This document shows, piece after piece, positions 8,921 to 16,360 of a stretch of 64,000 bases of DNA. The DNA is from Chloroflexota bacterium (GTDB lineage Bacteria; Chloroflexota; Anaerolineae; UBA4142; SHND01). Position numbers and translations under genes: made by a program. Below the pieces are notes generated by a model. The model had not been told where the DNA came from and searched no databases. It saw nothing but the letters and a program-made list of their open reading frames with translations. The stretch is taken from positions 1 through 64,000 of the forward strand of contig JAKOPZ010000068.1 of NCBI GenBank assembly GCA_029778615.1, in the 5' to 3' direction. The stretch's first letter is position 1. Each line of letters starts with the position of its first letter.

Positions 8921-9127
8921 CTACGACTCAACCTCGAACACGCCGCCGGCTTTGTGTCGCTCGTCCTCCACAATCGCGTTAATGTCTGCTGTCACCGTCA
9001 TTAAATCAACCGGATAGAGACGCACCAATTCCGCCGCGTTCATCGGCGCATCGCGTTTGCCGAGCAGGATAAATGTTGCCGCGCCGCGTACATGGGCGCG
9101 GTATTCTTTTTCCAATTCAGGGTCCAT
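8921..9127 (-). CDS. Hypothetical protein, 68 aa
   Basis: I do not recognise the family. The small acidic protein begins MDPELEKEYRAHVRGAAT and has a run of charged residues, with no signal peptide or membrane segment. The ATG at 9127 is preferred over the upstream alternative because GGAG lies 6 nt before it. It is the first minus-strand gene, convergent with the histidine kinase. Confidence 0.55.
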   Translation of the reverse strand: MDPELEKEYRAHVRGAATFILLGKRDAPMNAAELVRLYPVDLMTVTADINAIVEDERHKAGGVFEVES

Positions 9128-9231
9128 TTTTTTCTCCAAACCTTTGCGAGCCAAGCGTTTCCGTTTGCGTCAGCCATCAAGAATTCACGTATTTAGCAGA
9201 GCAGGTCAATATCCATAAAACTTGTTTCTGT

Positions 9232-9600
9232 TCAATCTCGCATCAAACGGTTTCTCGCTCTCGCCTTATCTCTGTCCAGCACGCGCAGCTCTGCCAATTG
9301 CTCCGGTGAATACGCGTTGTCGAGCACTTGTACTTGTTCTGCGGTAATGCGCCAAAGTTGCGCCCAGCGCGAGCGGTGGGGGAGAACGATGGTCGAGCCC
9401 ATACGCGCGCCTTCCTGACGACCTCCGCCAAGCTCGTGGTACAAAGTGCGGACCGCCTCCGCGTCATAGAACGCGACCTCTTGAAATTGAGGATGCAAGC
9501 TGGATGTGCTGGCTTCCGAAGCTTGCATGGTGGGTACCTCTTTGCCCTGAAAGTCCGTTACCAGAATTTCGCGGATGAAGTGCATTTCGTTAATGTTCAT
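9232..9600 (-). CDS. Conserved hypothetical protein, paralogue of the 10939-11181 product
   Basis: The 122-aa product shares its first ~80 residues with the gene on the other side of the AI-2E-type permease. Both have H-x-x-REILVTD-x-x-GK, then E-V-x-F near 40, then L-GG-RR-like G-R-x-x-G-x-R. The C-terminal 45 residues (AQLWRITAEQVQVLDNAYS...) are unique and rich in Arg. GGGGAG precedes the ATG by 4 nt. Function is unknown. Position and similarity suggest a link with the permease between the two copies. Confidence 0.7.
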   Translation of the reverse strand: MNINEMHFIREILVTDFQGKEVPTMQASEASTSSLHPQFQEVAFYDAEAVRTLYHELGGGRQEGARMGSTIVLPHRSRWAQLWRITAEQVQVLDNAYSPEQLAELRVLDRDKARARNRLMRD

Positions 9601-9629
9601 AAAACTCCCCGTTGCGGACCAAATTTTTT

Positions 9630-10898
9630 CTATCGGGCTTGTGCCTCTTGCGCGCGTGGCGCGTTTTGAACGCGTGCGGTAGGTGTGATTGGCGCCTCAC
9701 GCGGCGGTGGGGCTTGGCTCAGAGCTGACTCTGCTGCGCCCGTATCCACCTGCACCATCGCCCCGGCAAGGGCTTCGAGCCGCCGTCGCCTCCCAAGCAA
9801 GAACGCGCCAAAGGTAAAAAAGATTCCCGCGACCGGCACCGCAAAAAACGCGCCCCAGAATCCGCCCACTTGAAAACCAATCAAAAGCGCGACGATTACA
9901 ACCAATGGATGCAAGCCCAACGCTTTGCCGACAATACGCGGAATAATCGCGTTGACCAAGACGGCAGTAAAGACAAACAGCGGGATGATTACCCAGAACA
10001 ACTGCTCGGGCGCGGTGAGCAGAGTTGCCAAGAGCGGCGGAATGAGCGCGAGCAGTGGACCAACGAGCGGAATCAGCATAAACAAGCCCGCGAACAATGC
10101 GGCGACCAACGCGCCTTGAACACCGAACGCGGTCATAATTACGCCGGTTGCCACACCCACTGCCACCGCTTGAAGCAGCTGCGAACGCAAGAAACCGCCA
10201 ACGGCGCGATCAATGGTCACAATCAGAACGCGCGTTTCCTGGCGCACGCTGTCCGGCATCGCATCGAGAAATTTGTCAATAAAGCGCGGACCGTCGAGCG
10301 CCAAAAAGAATGAAAAGAGAATAACCAAGACCACATTGCCCAAAAGGGACAGCACGCCGGATAGCACGCTGGCGGTGTTTTGGAGTAGCGGCGTCGCATA
10401 CGCTTGCAGCCCGTTAATCATATTGCCGACGACTGATTCGACATCCGCCGTGATGTTCAGGCGACTGAGAAACTCTTGTGTCACATTCAGGAGCGCTGCT
10501 TGGAGCAGGGCTACACTGTTGAGACGCGGCGCGATCTCGTTGACTTGCGCGATGGTCGCGGGAATGAATGCCGCGACGACGATGAGGACAAGGATGACCA
10601 AACTCAGATAGACAAAAACAACGGACATGGGGCGCGAAGGATGCCACGCGTTCACGCGTTCGCCCGTGCGTGCTGCGATACTATCTCTGCCGGTTTCGCG
10701 GCGCCAAGTTGGAATCGAGACGCCCTGCAATCCTTGTACCAGCGGTTCGAGCGCATACGCCACCAGTCCCGCGAGAATAAGGATTAGGATGATGCTGGAA
10801 AAGCCGCTCAAGAATTGCAGCAGCGCCTGCACCAGATAGGACGTGGCGATGATGACCAACAAGATGAGAACCAGACGTAACCAAGTTAAGCGTGGCAT
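9630..10898 (-). CDS. AI-2E/PerM family transporter
   Basis: The 422-aa polytopic membrane protein has the AI-2E (formerly UPF0118) layout. Two membrane hairpins lie at the N-terminus, then an extracytoplasmic region (about 130-205) and a C-terminal block of five to six membrane segments with PLVGPLLALIPPLLATL and GKALGLHPLVVIVALLIG. Family members export autoinducer-2 or act as Na+/H+ or general antiporters, so the substrate is open. The ATG at 10898 has GAAGG 6 nt upstream. The C-terminal tail is Pro/Ala-rich. The gene sits between two paralogous small genes in the same orientation. Confidence 0.85.
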   Translation of the reverse strand: MPRLTWLRLVLILLVIIATSYLVQALLQFLSGFSSIILILILAGLVAYALEPLVQGLQGVSIPTWRRETGRDSIAARTGERVNAWHPSRPMSVVFVYLSLVILVLIVVAAFIPATIAQVNEIAPRLNSVALLQAALLNVTQEFLSRLNITADVESVVGNMINGLQAYATPLLQNTASVLSGVLSLLGNVVLVILFSFFLALDGPRFIDKFLDAMPDSVRQETRVLIVTIDRAVGGFLRSQLLQAVAVGVATGVIMTAFGVQGALVAALFAGLFMLIPLVGPLLALIPPLLATLLTAPEQLFWVIIPLFVFTAVLVNAIIPRIVGKALGLHPLVVIVALLIGFQVGGFWGAFFAVPVAGIFFTFGAFLLGRRRRLEALAGAMVQVDTGAAESALSQAPPPREAPITPTARVQNAPRAQEAQAR

Positions 10899-10938
10899 AA
10901 TTACCTTCGGAATCGTCCCGTCAACCCCTTTGCGCGCC

Positions 10939-11181
10939 TCAATCACCCAACTCGGTGAAATCAAAAATCACGTCTACACCGATTCTGCTCCCGTCGCGGC
11001 GTCTGCCGCCCAAACGCAAATACAATTCGCGCGCCAATTTTTGGTCCTTGAACGGAACCTCGACAAAGTTTGGGCGAAAGCGGGAAATTGGCTGGGTCGA
11101 ATATTGCATCGAACCAAGCGGCTTGCCATGTATATCTGTCACTAGAATTTCGCGCAGATGGTGAACATTTTTGAAATCCAT
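10939..11181 (-). CDS. Conserved hypothetical protein, 80 aa, paralogue of the 9232-9600 product
   Basis: The product starts MDFKNVHHLREILVTD and ends with GGRRRDGSRIGVDVIFDF, matching the N-terminal domain of the 122-aa protein encoded after the permease. ATG at 11181 follows AGGAG with 9-nt spacing. No known domain was recognised. It lies 40 bp upstream of the AI-2E-type gene and is probably co-transcribed with it. Confidence 0.7.
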   Translation of the reverse strand: MDFKNVHHLREILVTDIHGKPLGSMQYSTQPISRFRPNFVEVPFKDQKLARELYLRLGGRRRDGSRIGVDVIFDFTELGD

Positions 11182-11207
11182 CAACTTGCTCTCCTATAGA
11201 AAATTGC

Positions 11208-11449
11208 TCAACGCGGTAATCCGCTTGCGACAAAGAACTCGGCGCGCAGTTCCGGACTATTCGCGTAATTGCCGCGCCACACGGTTGTCCGCGTCATGGG
11301 CGCCATGTAGCAGAGGTATTCAAGTCCATGCCAAAAGCAGAAAAAATTTCCGCCGCATAGCGTTCGAATTTTTCAACCTGTTCTTCTGAAACCTCGCGGC
11401 GGTTGGCTTGAATAAATTCCTGTTCCTCGACATTTGTTTCAAACGCCAT
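11208..11449 (-). pseudogene. folE (GTP cyclohydrolase I) with the middle deleted
   Basis: Reading from 11449 (ATG, GAGG 6 nt upstream), 51 residues resemble a FolE N-terminus (EEQVEKFERYAAEIFSAFGM) and stop at 11294. In another frame, 11306-11208 encodes PMTRTTVWRGNYANSPELRA then EFF, like the FolE C-terminus. The catalytic centre with the zinc ligands, roughly 130 residues, is missing. I infer a single internal deletion with frame change. If so, the first enzyme of folate/queuosine precursor synthesis must be supplied elsewhere. The FolE match is from memory of family motifs. Confidence 0.6.
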
Positions 11450-11561
11450 CTTTGTCCTCGCGCAAATGTACATTGCCGCTTTCAACTTGCCTCGACGCGT
11501 TTTGGCGAGCTCGCGCGTTGGATGGTCCACAACACAACAACATCCATTCATTCCGGCTGGA

Positions 11562-11628
11562 AAACCTGACAAGGCAGGAACTGTGCGAACAAGTAGATTC
11601 GATTTGTCGCACCAGCCCCGTCAGGTTT
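11562..11628. other. Large imperfect stem-loop
   Basis: AAACCTGAC at 11562-11570 pairs with GTCAGGTTT at 11620-11628. Inside it GTGCGAACAA (11583-11592) pairs with TTGTCGCAC (11604-11612). It lies between the csbD-like stop and the folE remnant. It could serve as a weak terminator on the minus strand, ending in GGTTTT, or be a structured RNA. No known riboswitch class was recognised. Confidence 0.5.
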
Positions 11629-11642
11629 CATCTGCTTCCAAA

Positions 11643-11879
11643 TTACTTTTTCGGCATCATCGGTTCGGTTTTGACTTGCGCCTTTTCCCACTGCGTGAGA
11701 TGGTCATTCACTTCTTTTTCCGCGCGTTCTTTGGCGTAGCCGTATTTGGTTTGGAGGACGCCCACCAGGTTTTCACGTTTGCCGTCAATCTTGGCAAGGT
11801 CATCGTCCGTCAGATTGCCCCACCATTCTTTCATTTGTCCGTGCAGTTGCTTCCAGTTGCCTTTTAGAATATCGTTCAT
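11643..11879 (-). CDS. CsbD-family general stress protein
   Basis: The 78-aa protein starts MNDILKGNWKQLHGQMKEWW and continues with GNLTDDDLAKIDGKRENLVG and an LQTKYGYAKERAEKEV helix, the CsbD-like signature. CsbD proteins accumulate under general stress; their biochemical role is unknown. AGGAGA precedes the ATG by 6-7 nt. It is flanked by other small stress or envelope genes (YtxH, GlsB/YeaQ). Confidence 0.88.
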   Translation of the reverse strand: MNDILKGNWKQLHGQMKEWWGNLTDDDLAKIDGKRENLVGVLQTKYGYAKERAEKEVNDHLTQWEKAQVKTEPMMPKK

Positions 11880-11896
11880 GATGTTCTCCTGTCATC

Positions 11897-12017
11897 TGAT
11901 ATTACGCAGAGCGGTCATTTCGAGCCGTTCTTGCGAGAAATCTCAGTGGAAAACCGAGATTTCTCACCGAGTTTACCCCGAAGGATTGAGGGGTTCGAAA
12001 TGACAAGCGTAACATCA
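11897..12017. repeat. Palindromic repeat element, copy 1
   Basis: The core reads TCATTTCGAGC ... GCGAGAAATCTC ... GAGATTTCTC ... CGAAATGACA, shared by six loci in the window. The outer inverted ends are TGATATTACGC (11897-11907) and GCGTAACATCA (12007-12017). It separates csbD from ytxH and ends 5 bp from the ytxH stop codon. Confidence 0.85.
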
Positions 12018-12021
12018 GCTG

Positions 12022-12384
12022 TTAATTGACACGCGCTTTGAGGTCTTCAAAGCGGTCCACCACTTCATCCTTGCGGTGTGATGCGGCGTGTTTCCCGGCG
12101 CCAATGGCGTCTTGCAAATTATCCTTTTGGTCTTCAATCGCTCCACCAAGGCGTGCCTGCACATCCGCAACACCCTTTTGCCCTTGCTTTACCAGATTTT
12201 GCACGTCGTGCACTCGGTCATCCCCAAAGCCCTGACCGCGATTCTTTAACGCGACGCCTTCGGCGCGAATCTGGTCACGTGTGTCTTCGCCCGAATAGGG
12301 TGCCAACAGCAACGCGCCTGCTGCGCCAACGATGCCGCCCAACAAGAACCCTCCAATGAAACCAAAACCTCGATTGTTGTTCAT
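12022..12384 (-). CDS. YtxH domain protein
   Basis: The 120-aa protein has an N-terminal glycine-rich membrane segment (FGFIGGFLLGGIVGAAGALL) followed by APYSGEDTRDQIR, the YtxH signature. The long charged helical tail is predicted to be coiled or disordered. YtxH proteins are stress-induced membrane-associated proteins of unknown mechanism. ATG 12384 is preferred over the upstream in-frame ATG because it has a GGAGGAGAG-type site and directly precedes the hydrophobic segment. Confidence 0.8.
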   Translation of the reverse strand: MNNNRGFGFIGGFLLGGIVGAAGALLLAPYSGEDTRDQIRAEGVALKNRGQGFGDDRVHDVQNLVKQGQKGVADVQARLGGAIEDQKDNLQDAIGAGKHAASHRKDEVVDRFEDLKARVN

Positions 12385-12526
12385 GATAATTCTCTCCTCC
12401 AGCAGCCCGTTCAATCTTGAAATTGACCGCCTCTGCCTTTAATCTCCCGCCTCTTGCTTGTTTGCAAAGCGCAAAGTTGATAGGGACGCAATATCCAACT
12501 CGCAAGCATTTACGCTTTGGGGGTCG

Positions 12527-12555
12527 AGCTAGACCGGTTTTTCTCCGGTCTAGCT
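12527..12555. other. Perfect 11-bp stem hairpin upstream of ytxH
   Basis: AGCTAGACCGG at 12527-12537 and CCGGTCTAGCT at 12545-12555 form a perfect stem with a 7-base loop. A second short palindrome, CGTCTAGACG, follows at 12569-12578. There is no T-run on either strand, so an operator or structured leader is more likely than a terminator. Confidence 0.45.
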
Positions 12556-12630
12556 GGTCGCCCGTGTGCGTCTAGACGCGAGAACGGAATATGCAATTCC
12601 GAAATTCACCTGACCGGACGTTGCGATGCC

Positions 12631-12897
12631 TTATAGCGCGCGACGTCCACCGCGCATGAGGAGCCGTGATGCAAAAACGACAATCACAGCGCCCACCGCA
12701 GCGATAACGATGGATTCGATGTTAATCCCGTTTACACTGCCAATTTGGAAGACAGATGTCGCGAGAAAACCACCGACAATTGCGCCGATGATGCCGAGGA
12801 CAATGTCGCCGATGACGCCATAACCTCCACCTTTCATCAGCATCCCCGCCAACCAACCGGCGATTAAACCAACGATGAGCCAACTTATGATACCCAT
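12631..12897 (-). CDS. GlsB/YeaQ/YmgE family membrane protein
   Basis: The 88-aa protein is almost entirely hydrophobic with three membrane segments and conserved glycines (MGIISWLIVGLIAGWLAG, then GDIVLGIIGAIVGGF). This is the transglycosylase-associated/GlsB pattern. Such proteins are induced by envelope or general stress; the enzymatic name is historical. ATG 12897 has AAGGAG 7 nt upstream, so the longer frame to 12924 is not used. Confidence 0.88.
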   Translation of the reverse strand: MGIISWLIVGLIAGWLAGMLMKGGGYGVIGDIVLGIIGAIVGGFLATSVFQIGSVNGINIESIVIAAVGAVIVVFASRLLMRGGRRAL

Positions 12898-13050
12898 AGT
12901 GTTTCTCCTTGTAGATTCCAACATCGTAAATTTGTTTTTTTAGGATGTCGGTAATCTGTGTGACTAGCTTTGTTCCTCTTTGCGCCGCGTGGGCGCAGTT
13001 TATTCATGTTCCGGAGTACCTATATTCACTTGAACACAGGGACACCGATT

Positions 13051-13434
13051 TCAATGTTCTTCCGCTGCATCGGCAGCGGCTTTTGTCTTTTGCACGGTCC
13101 CATCCGGATGCTGGGGCGGTGTATACACGGTGTAGAGCTTGAGCGGTTTGGTGGCGGAGGCGTTGATGACGTTGTGCCGCGTGCCGGCGGGTACAACCAC
13201 CGCGCCGCCTTCGCCGACGAAATGTTCCTCGCTCCGGTTAAGTACAAACTTGGCTCTGCCCTCTTCAACCCGAAAGAACTGGTCAACCTTTTTGTGTACC
13301 TCGCTGCCAATTTCCTCTTTGGGTTGTAGCGTCATCACCACGAGCTGCATGTGTTTGCTCGTGAACAAAACCTTGCGAAAGAATTTGTTTTTTTCTGTGA
13401 TTCTTTCGATAGAGCCGATAAATGGCGTCAGCAT
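13051..13434 (-). CDS. Cupin-domain protein
   Basis: The 127-aa protein is a single conserved beta-barrel. Motif 1 contains E-x(2)-SEVHKKVDQFFRVEEGRA and motif 2 PAGTRHNVINASATKPLKL. The metal-binding His/Glu/His set is present (H in SEVHK, E after QFFRVEE, H in GTRHN). Ligand and reaction are unknown. GGAG is found 6 nt before the ATG at 13434. Confidence 0.85.
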   Translation of the reverse strand: MLTPFIGSIERITEKNKFFRKVLFTSKHMQLVVMTLQPKEEIGSEVHKKVDQFFRVEEGRAKFVLNRSEEHFVGEGGAVVVPAGTRHNVINASATKPLKLYTVYTPPQHPDGTVQKTKAAADAAEEH

Positions 13435-13458
13435 AGTTATCTCCGTGATTGTGTTTTG

Positions 13459-13507
13459 GGGTCTTGCGCTGCGGGTGCTTGTGTATACTCCCGATGCGCA
13501 AGACCAT
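13459..13507. other. Inverted repeat between cupin and membrane-protein genes
   Basis: GGTCTTGCGC and GCGCAAGACC face each other across about 28 bases. On the minus strand the hairpin lies between the truncated membrane protein and the cupin gene. It lacks a convincing T-run. Confidence 0.4.
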
Positions 13508-13546
13508 TTTCCTTGCAGTGTTACAACCGCGCATCTCCTTCGCGGG

Positions 13547-14146
13547 CTACCGTTTCTGAACGCGGCTGAGTGCCGGGACCGCCAACCACAATCCGAGACC
13601 GACAGCCATCAAACCCAGTCCCACCAGCAAGAGTTGGAATTGTGTATCCTCTATCCCATTCCAGCCCGCTGTTGGCACGCGTGTGGGCAACGTCGGTTGC
13701 TTGCTCGCGTCTTGATGAGAGATCAATGTCTGCTCGTTCGCGCCGCCGGCGGGTTTGAAGAGTGCATACTCGGAGACGGTGAACGTAACATCTTGCTGCG
13801 ATGTATTTTTGATTACCATATCTGCCGTCCCATAATACGGCTGGAGCTCCGGGCGAGTGCTATCGGCAATCGGAGCAAAGGTCTCGAACGTGACCTGAAC
13901 GCTCCCGTTTACAACGGCGGCAGCGAGACTGTTCGCGGGCAACGCGGGAACCTCGAGTTTAAGCGAGTCGTTATATATCTGCTCGGCTAGAACATGACCT
14001 GCGCCCGCGACATCGTGAAATGTCCCATCGGCGGCACGCCAAATTGCCAGCTGTGTCTGATACGGGTCCGTTTCGGTCGCCCCGCTCGTAATGGCAGCTT
14101 GAAGCGCTTTTTGCGCGGCTGGGGGTGCGCCATCAATGACTGTCAT
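13547..14146 (-). pseudogene. N-terminally truncated cell-surface protein with C-terminal anchor
   Basis: The 199-aa frame has no signal peptide although its architecture is extracellular. A DPYQTQLAIWRAADGTFHDV segment resembles thioester/TQXA-type domains. A beta-rich region follows, then LPTRVPTAGW, one membrane segment and a basic tail RVQKR, like a surface anchor. Its first codons overlap the stop of the upstream glycosyltransferase by 14 bp. That gene ends in the middle of its family's conserved C-terminal block. I infer that a deletion removed both the 3' half of the transferase and the 5' part of this gene. Confidence 0.55.
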
Positions 14147-15638
14147 CGGAACCCGCGTCTTCCAACCAATTGCGTTGGTAATCCATAAAATTGCGAAAGC
14201 GTCCGGTCTCCGCATTGAACGCATACCAAACAAACGCGAGGTAACGATGCGCGAGGTCGAATGGTTCTCCAAGTTCCTGCATGAGCGTACTCACCATCAA
14301 CGCGCGCGCGTTGTCATCTATCGTATAGCCCTCGCCATAATTCGGCACCGTGAAAAATGCGTGTTGAAAAATGCCGGTCTCGTCCGTCATGTGCCGCAAA
14401 TGCTCGAGCTTGAGCGGCGGCAGTTCCGCCGCGCGTTTGTCGAGGGATTGCACCGCCAAGCCCGACAAACTGACATGATGGCGTTCGACGCGCGCGCGTT
14501 CAAAACTCTGCATGTATTTTTGCGCCACATTCGCCCAAATCATTTCGCGTCCAAACAAATACGCGCGCTTGCGCATCGCGTGACGCTGCGCTTCATTGTC
14601 CAAAAGGTTTATCACCTGTTCCGCGAGCGCGACGGAATCATGAAACGGCACCAGCGCGACGCGTTCTTCGCCGAGCATCTCTTGGGCGTACCAATACGGC
14701 GTCGAGATAATCGCCTTGCCCGCGCCCAATGTATACGCGAGCGTTCCCGAAACAATCTGCGCCGCGTCCTGATACGGCGTAATGTAAATATCTGCCGCGC
14801 CAATGAACTCGACCAATTCTTCCACCGTGACAAAGCGGTTGTAAAAAATCACTTGCCCCTCGACGCCTTGTTCGCGCGCGAGCCACTGCAAAGACAAACG
14901 ATACGTCTCGCCTTCATTGCGCAAAACATGCGGATGCGTCGCGCCGACAATCATGTACACCACGTTCGGATGCTTTTCCAGAATCGCGGGCAGTGCGCGA
15001 ATTACATTTTCGATACCCTTGTTTGCCGAAAGGAAACCAAAGCTCAACAAAACAGTTTTGCCTTCGACACCAAAAAGGTCTTTGTGAAAACTCGGGTCCA
15101 CGAACGGCACATCGGGAATGCCGTGCGGAATGAAATCAATTTTTTCCGCCGGCACGTGGTACACCTCACGCAAAAATTCCGCGCCGCGTTCACTCATCAC
15201 CACGCGGCGGTCCGAGAGCGCGGCGACTTGTTCCAATACACGGCGTTGGTCTGCATCCGGTTCGCGCAAAATCGTGTGCAAGGTTGTCACAATCGACATA
15301 CGCAATTCGCGCAACAACGCGAGAATGTGACTGCCCGCGCGTCCGCCAAAAATCCCGTACTCGTGCTGCAAACAAACAAGGTCAACGTTATTGACATTCA
15401 AAAAGTCCGCCGCGCGGTGATACGACTCGATGTCCTTTTCCGCGAGTTCAAAGCGCACGCGCGAAGGATACGCGTATCCCTCTTCGATGTCATTCACGGG
15501 AATGGCGATGCAGGTTGTATTGCTATATTGCTCCGCGATGGCTTCGGTCAGGTCAGTTGTAAATGTCGCGATACCGCATTGGCGCGGCAAATAATTTCCG
15601 ATAAAGGCGATGCGGTTGAGTGTGGCGTTTTCTTCCAT
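14133..15638 (-). pseudogene. GT4 glycosyltransferase, C-terminal domain truncated
   Basis: Residues 1-400 form a complete GT-B glycosyltransferase of the GT4 family. It has an N-terminal NYLPRQCGIATFTTDL glycine loop, H-E-YGIFGGR, and the donor-site region LGAGKAIISTPYWYAQE. Related proteins continue into a C-terminal helical domain of several hundred residues after a WLE-x-x-GS-(E/D)DSHGR block. Here the frame stops exactly after SDDSH. The 501-aa remainder might still be active as a transferase, but by length it is a truncated family member. ATG 15638 has AAGGA 7 nt upstream. Confidence 0.65.
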
Positions 15639-15710
15639 ATATGTATCCTTGGTCTCGTCCCGTAAAATTTTTGATGCTCGTTGTGCCAAGACAGAACTCG
15701 AGCGCCAAAT

Positions 15711-15754
15711 AAAACAAAAACCGACCCGTTTGCATGTTTAGCTCAAGGTCGGTT
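15711..15754 (-). terminator. Terminator-like hairpin in the glycosyltransferase leader
   Basis: On the minus strand AACCGACC (15754-15747) pairs with GGTCGGTT (15726-15719), followed by TTTGTTTT. It lies about 75 nt before the start codon and downstream of a good promoter, as expected of an attenuator. A second hairpin upstream has TCGGG/CCCGA arms (about 15784-15801). Confidence 0.6.
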
Positions 15755-15904
15755 CAAACGTCATTCGCTGCATCTACTTGACATCGGGAGCATGAACCCG
15801 AGTTACAGAAAACCGGTGATTATGCAGGTGACGAGAAGGATATTCAATTATGCGCGGGAAGGCGTCTAGAGTCGCAATGGTCTAAACATATCTAATCCAA
15901 CCAC

Positions 15905-15932
15905 ATCATAACACCCTTTACTTGCGTGTCAA
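15905..15932 (-). promoter_or_regulatory. sigma70-type promoter of the truncated glycosyltransferase
   Basis: Minus-strand TTGACA (15932-15927) and TATGAT (15910-15905) are 16 bp apart. This implies a leader of about 260 nt containing the hairpin at 15711-15754. Confidence 0.65.
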
Positions 15933-15953
15933 TATCGCGAGCCATGTAGGGCA

Positions 15954-16126
15954 GGGTTGTTGCAAAGTCGGGCGAATGGAATTCGCGGCAACATATAGCC
16001 AATTCGACCTACGTCGAATCAACCTGTTTCAGTCAACGCAGTGCCTGTCCCGAACATCATGAGGGATTGACTTGGTAATGCGTTGCTGCGGTTTCTAACC
16101 GCTTGTCAATGGACTTTGCAACAGCC
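15954..16126. mobile_element. Second small inverted-repeat element (MITE-like), flanked by 13-bp direct repeats
   Basis: GGGTTGTTGCAAAGTC at 15954-15969 faces GACTTTGCAACAGCC at 16112-16126. GCCATGTAGGGCA occurs directly on both sides (15941-15953 and 16129-16141). No ORF of significance lies inside. The TTGCAAAGTC end type is common in transposon termini. Only one copy is in the window. Confidence 0.6.
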
Positions 16127-16134
16127 GTGCCATG

Positions 16135-16359
16135 TAGGGCAATCGCATTTGAAAGACATTGATTGTTGGGATGTTGAAAAATTCGAAATTTGCCTTTGAT
16201 TCGCGCGCTTCCAGCGATTAGAAATCGCCCTCTGAAGAAATGTAACGATGCGCAGCAACGCACAAATCGCGCGGCGATTGGTAATGCGGAGCATTTTGCC
16301 CTTTTTCAGTCGTGAAATTTTATTTCATGCCGACCGCGCGAATCCAAATGCGATTGCTA
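16135..16359. mobile_element. MITE copy 2 (inverted relative to copy 1)
   Basis: TAGGGCAATCGCATTTG at 16135-16151 and CAAATGCGATTGC-TA at 16345-16359 are the ends; the right end lacks two C residues seen in copy 1. The body aligns with 6-213 in reverse complement with few substitutions, plus a ~20-bp internal insertion relative to copy 1 around 16230-16255. The right end lies 1 bp from the stop codon of the S9 peptidase gene. Confidence 0.8.
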
Positions 16360-16360
16360 T

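Noticed and set aside
14136-15665. 509-aa plus-strand ORF opposite the glycosyltransferase
   Set aside because: It is rich in Arg/His/Ala from antisense codons and has no motif; the opposite strand encodes a clear GT4 protein.
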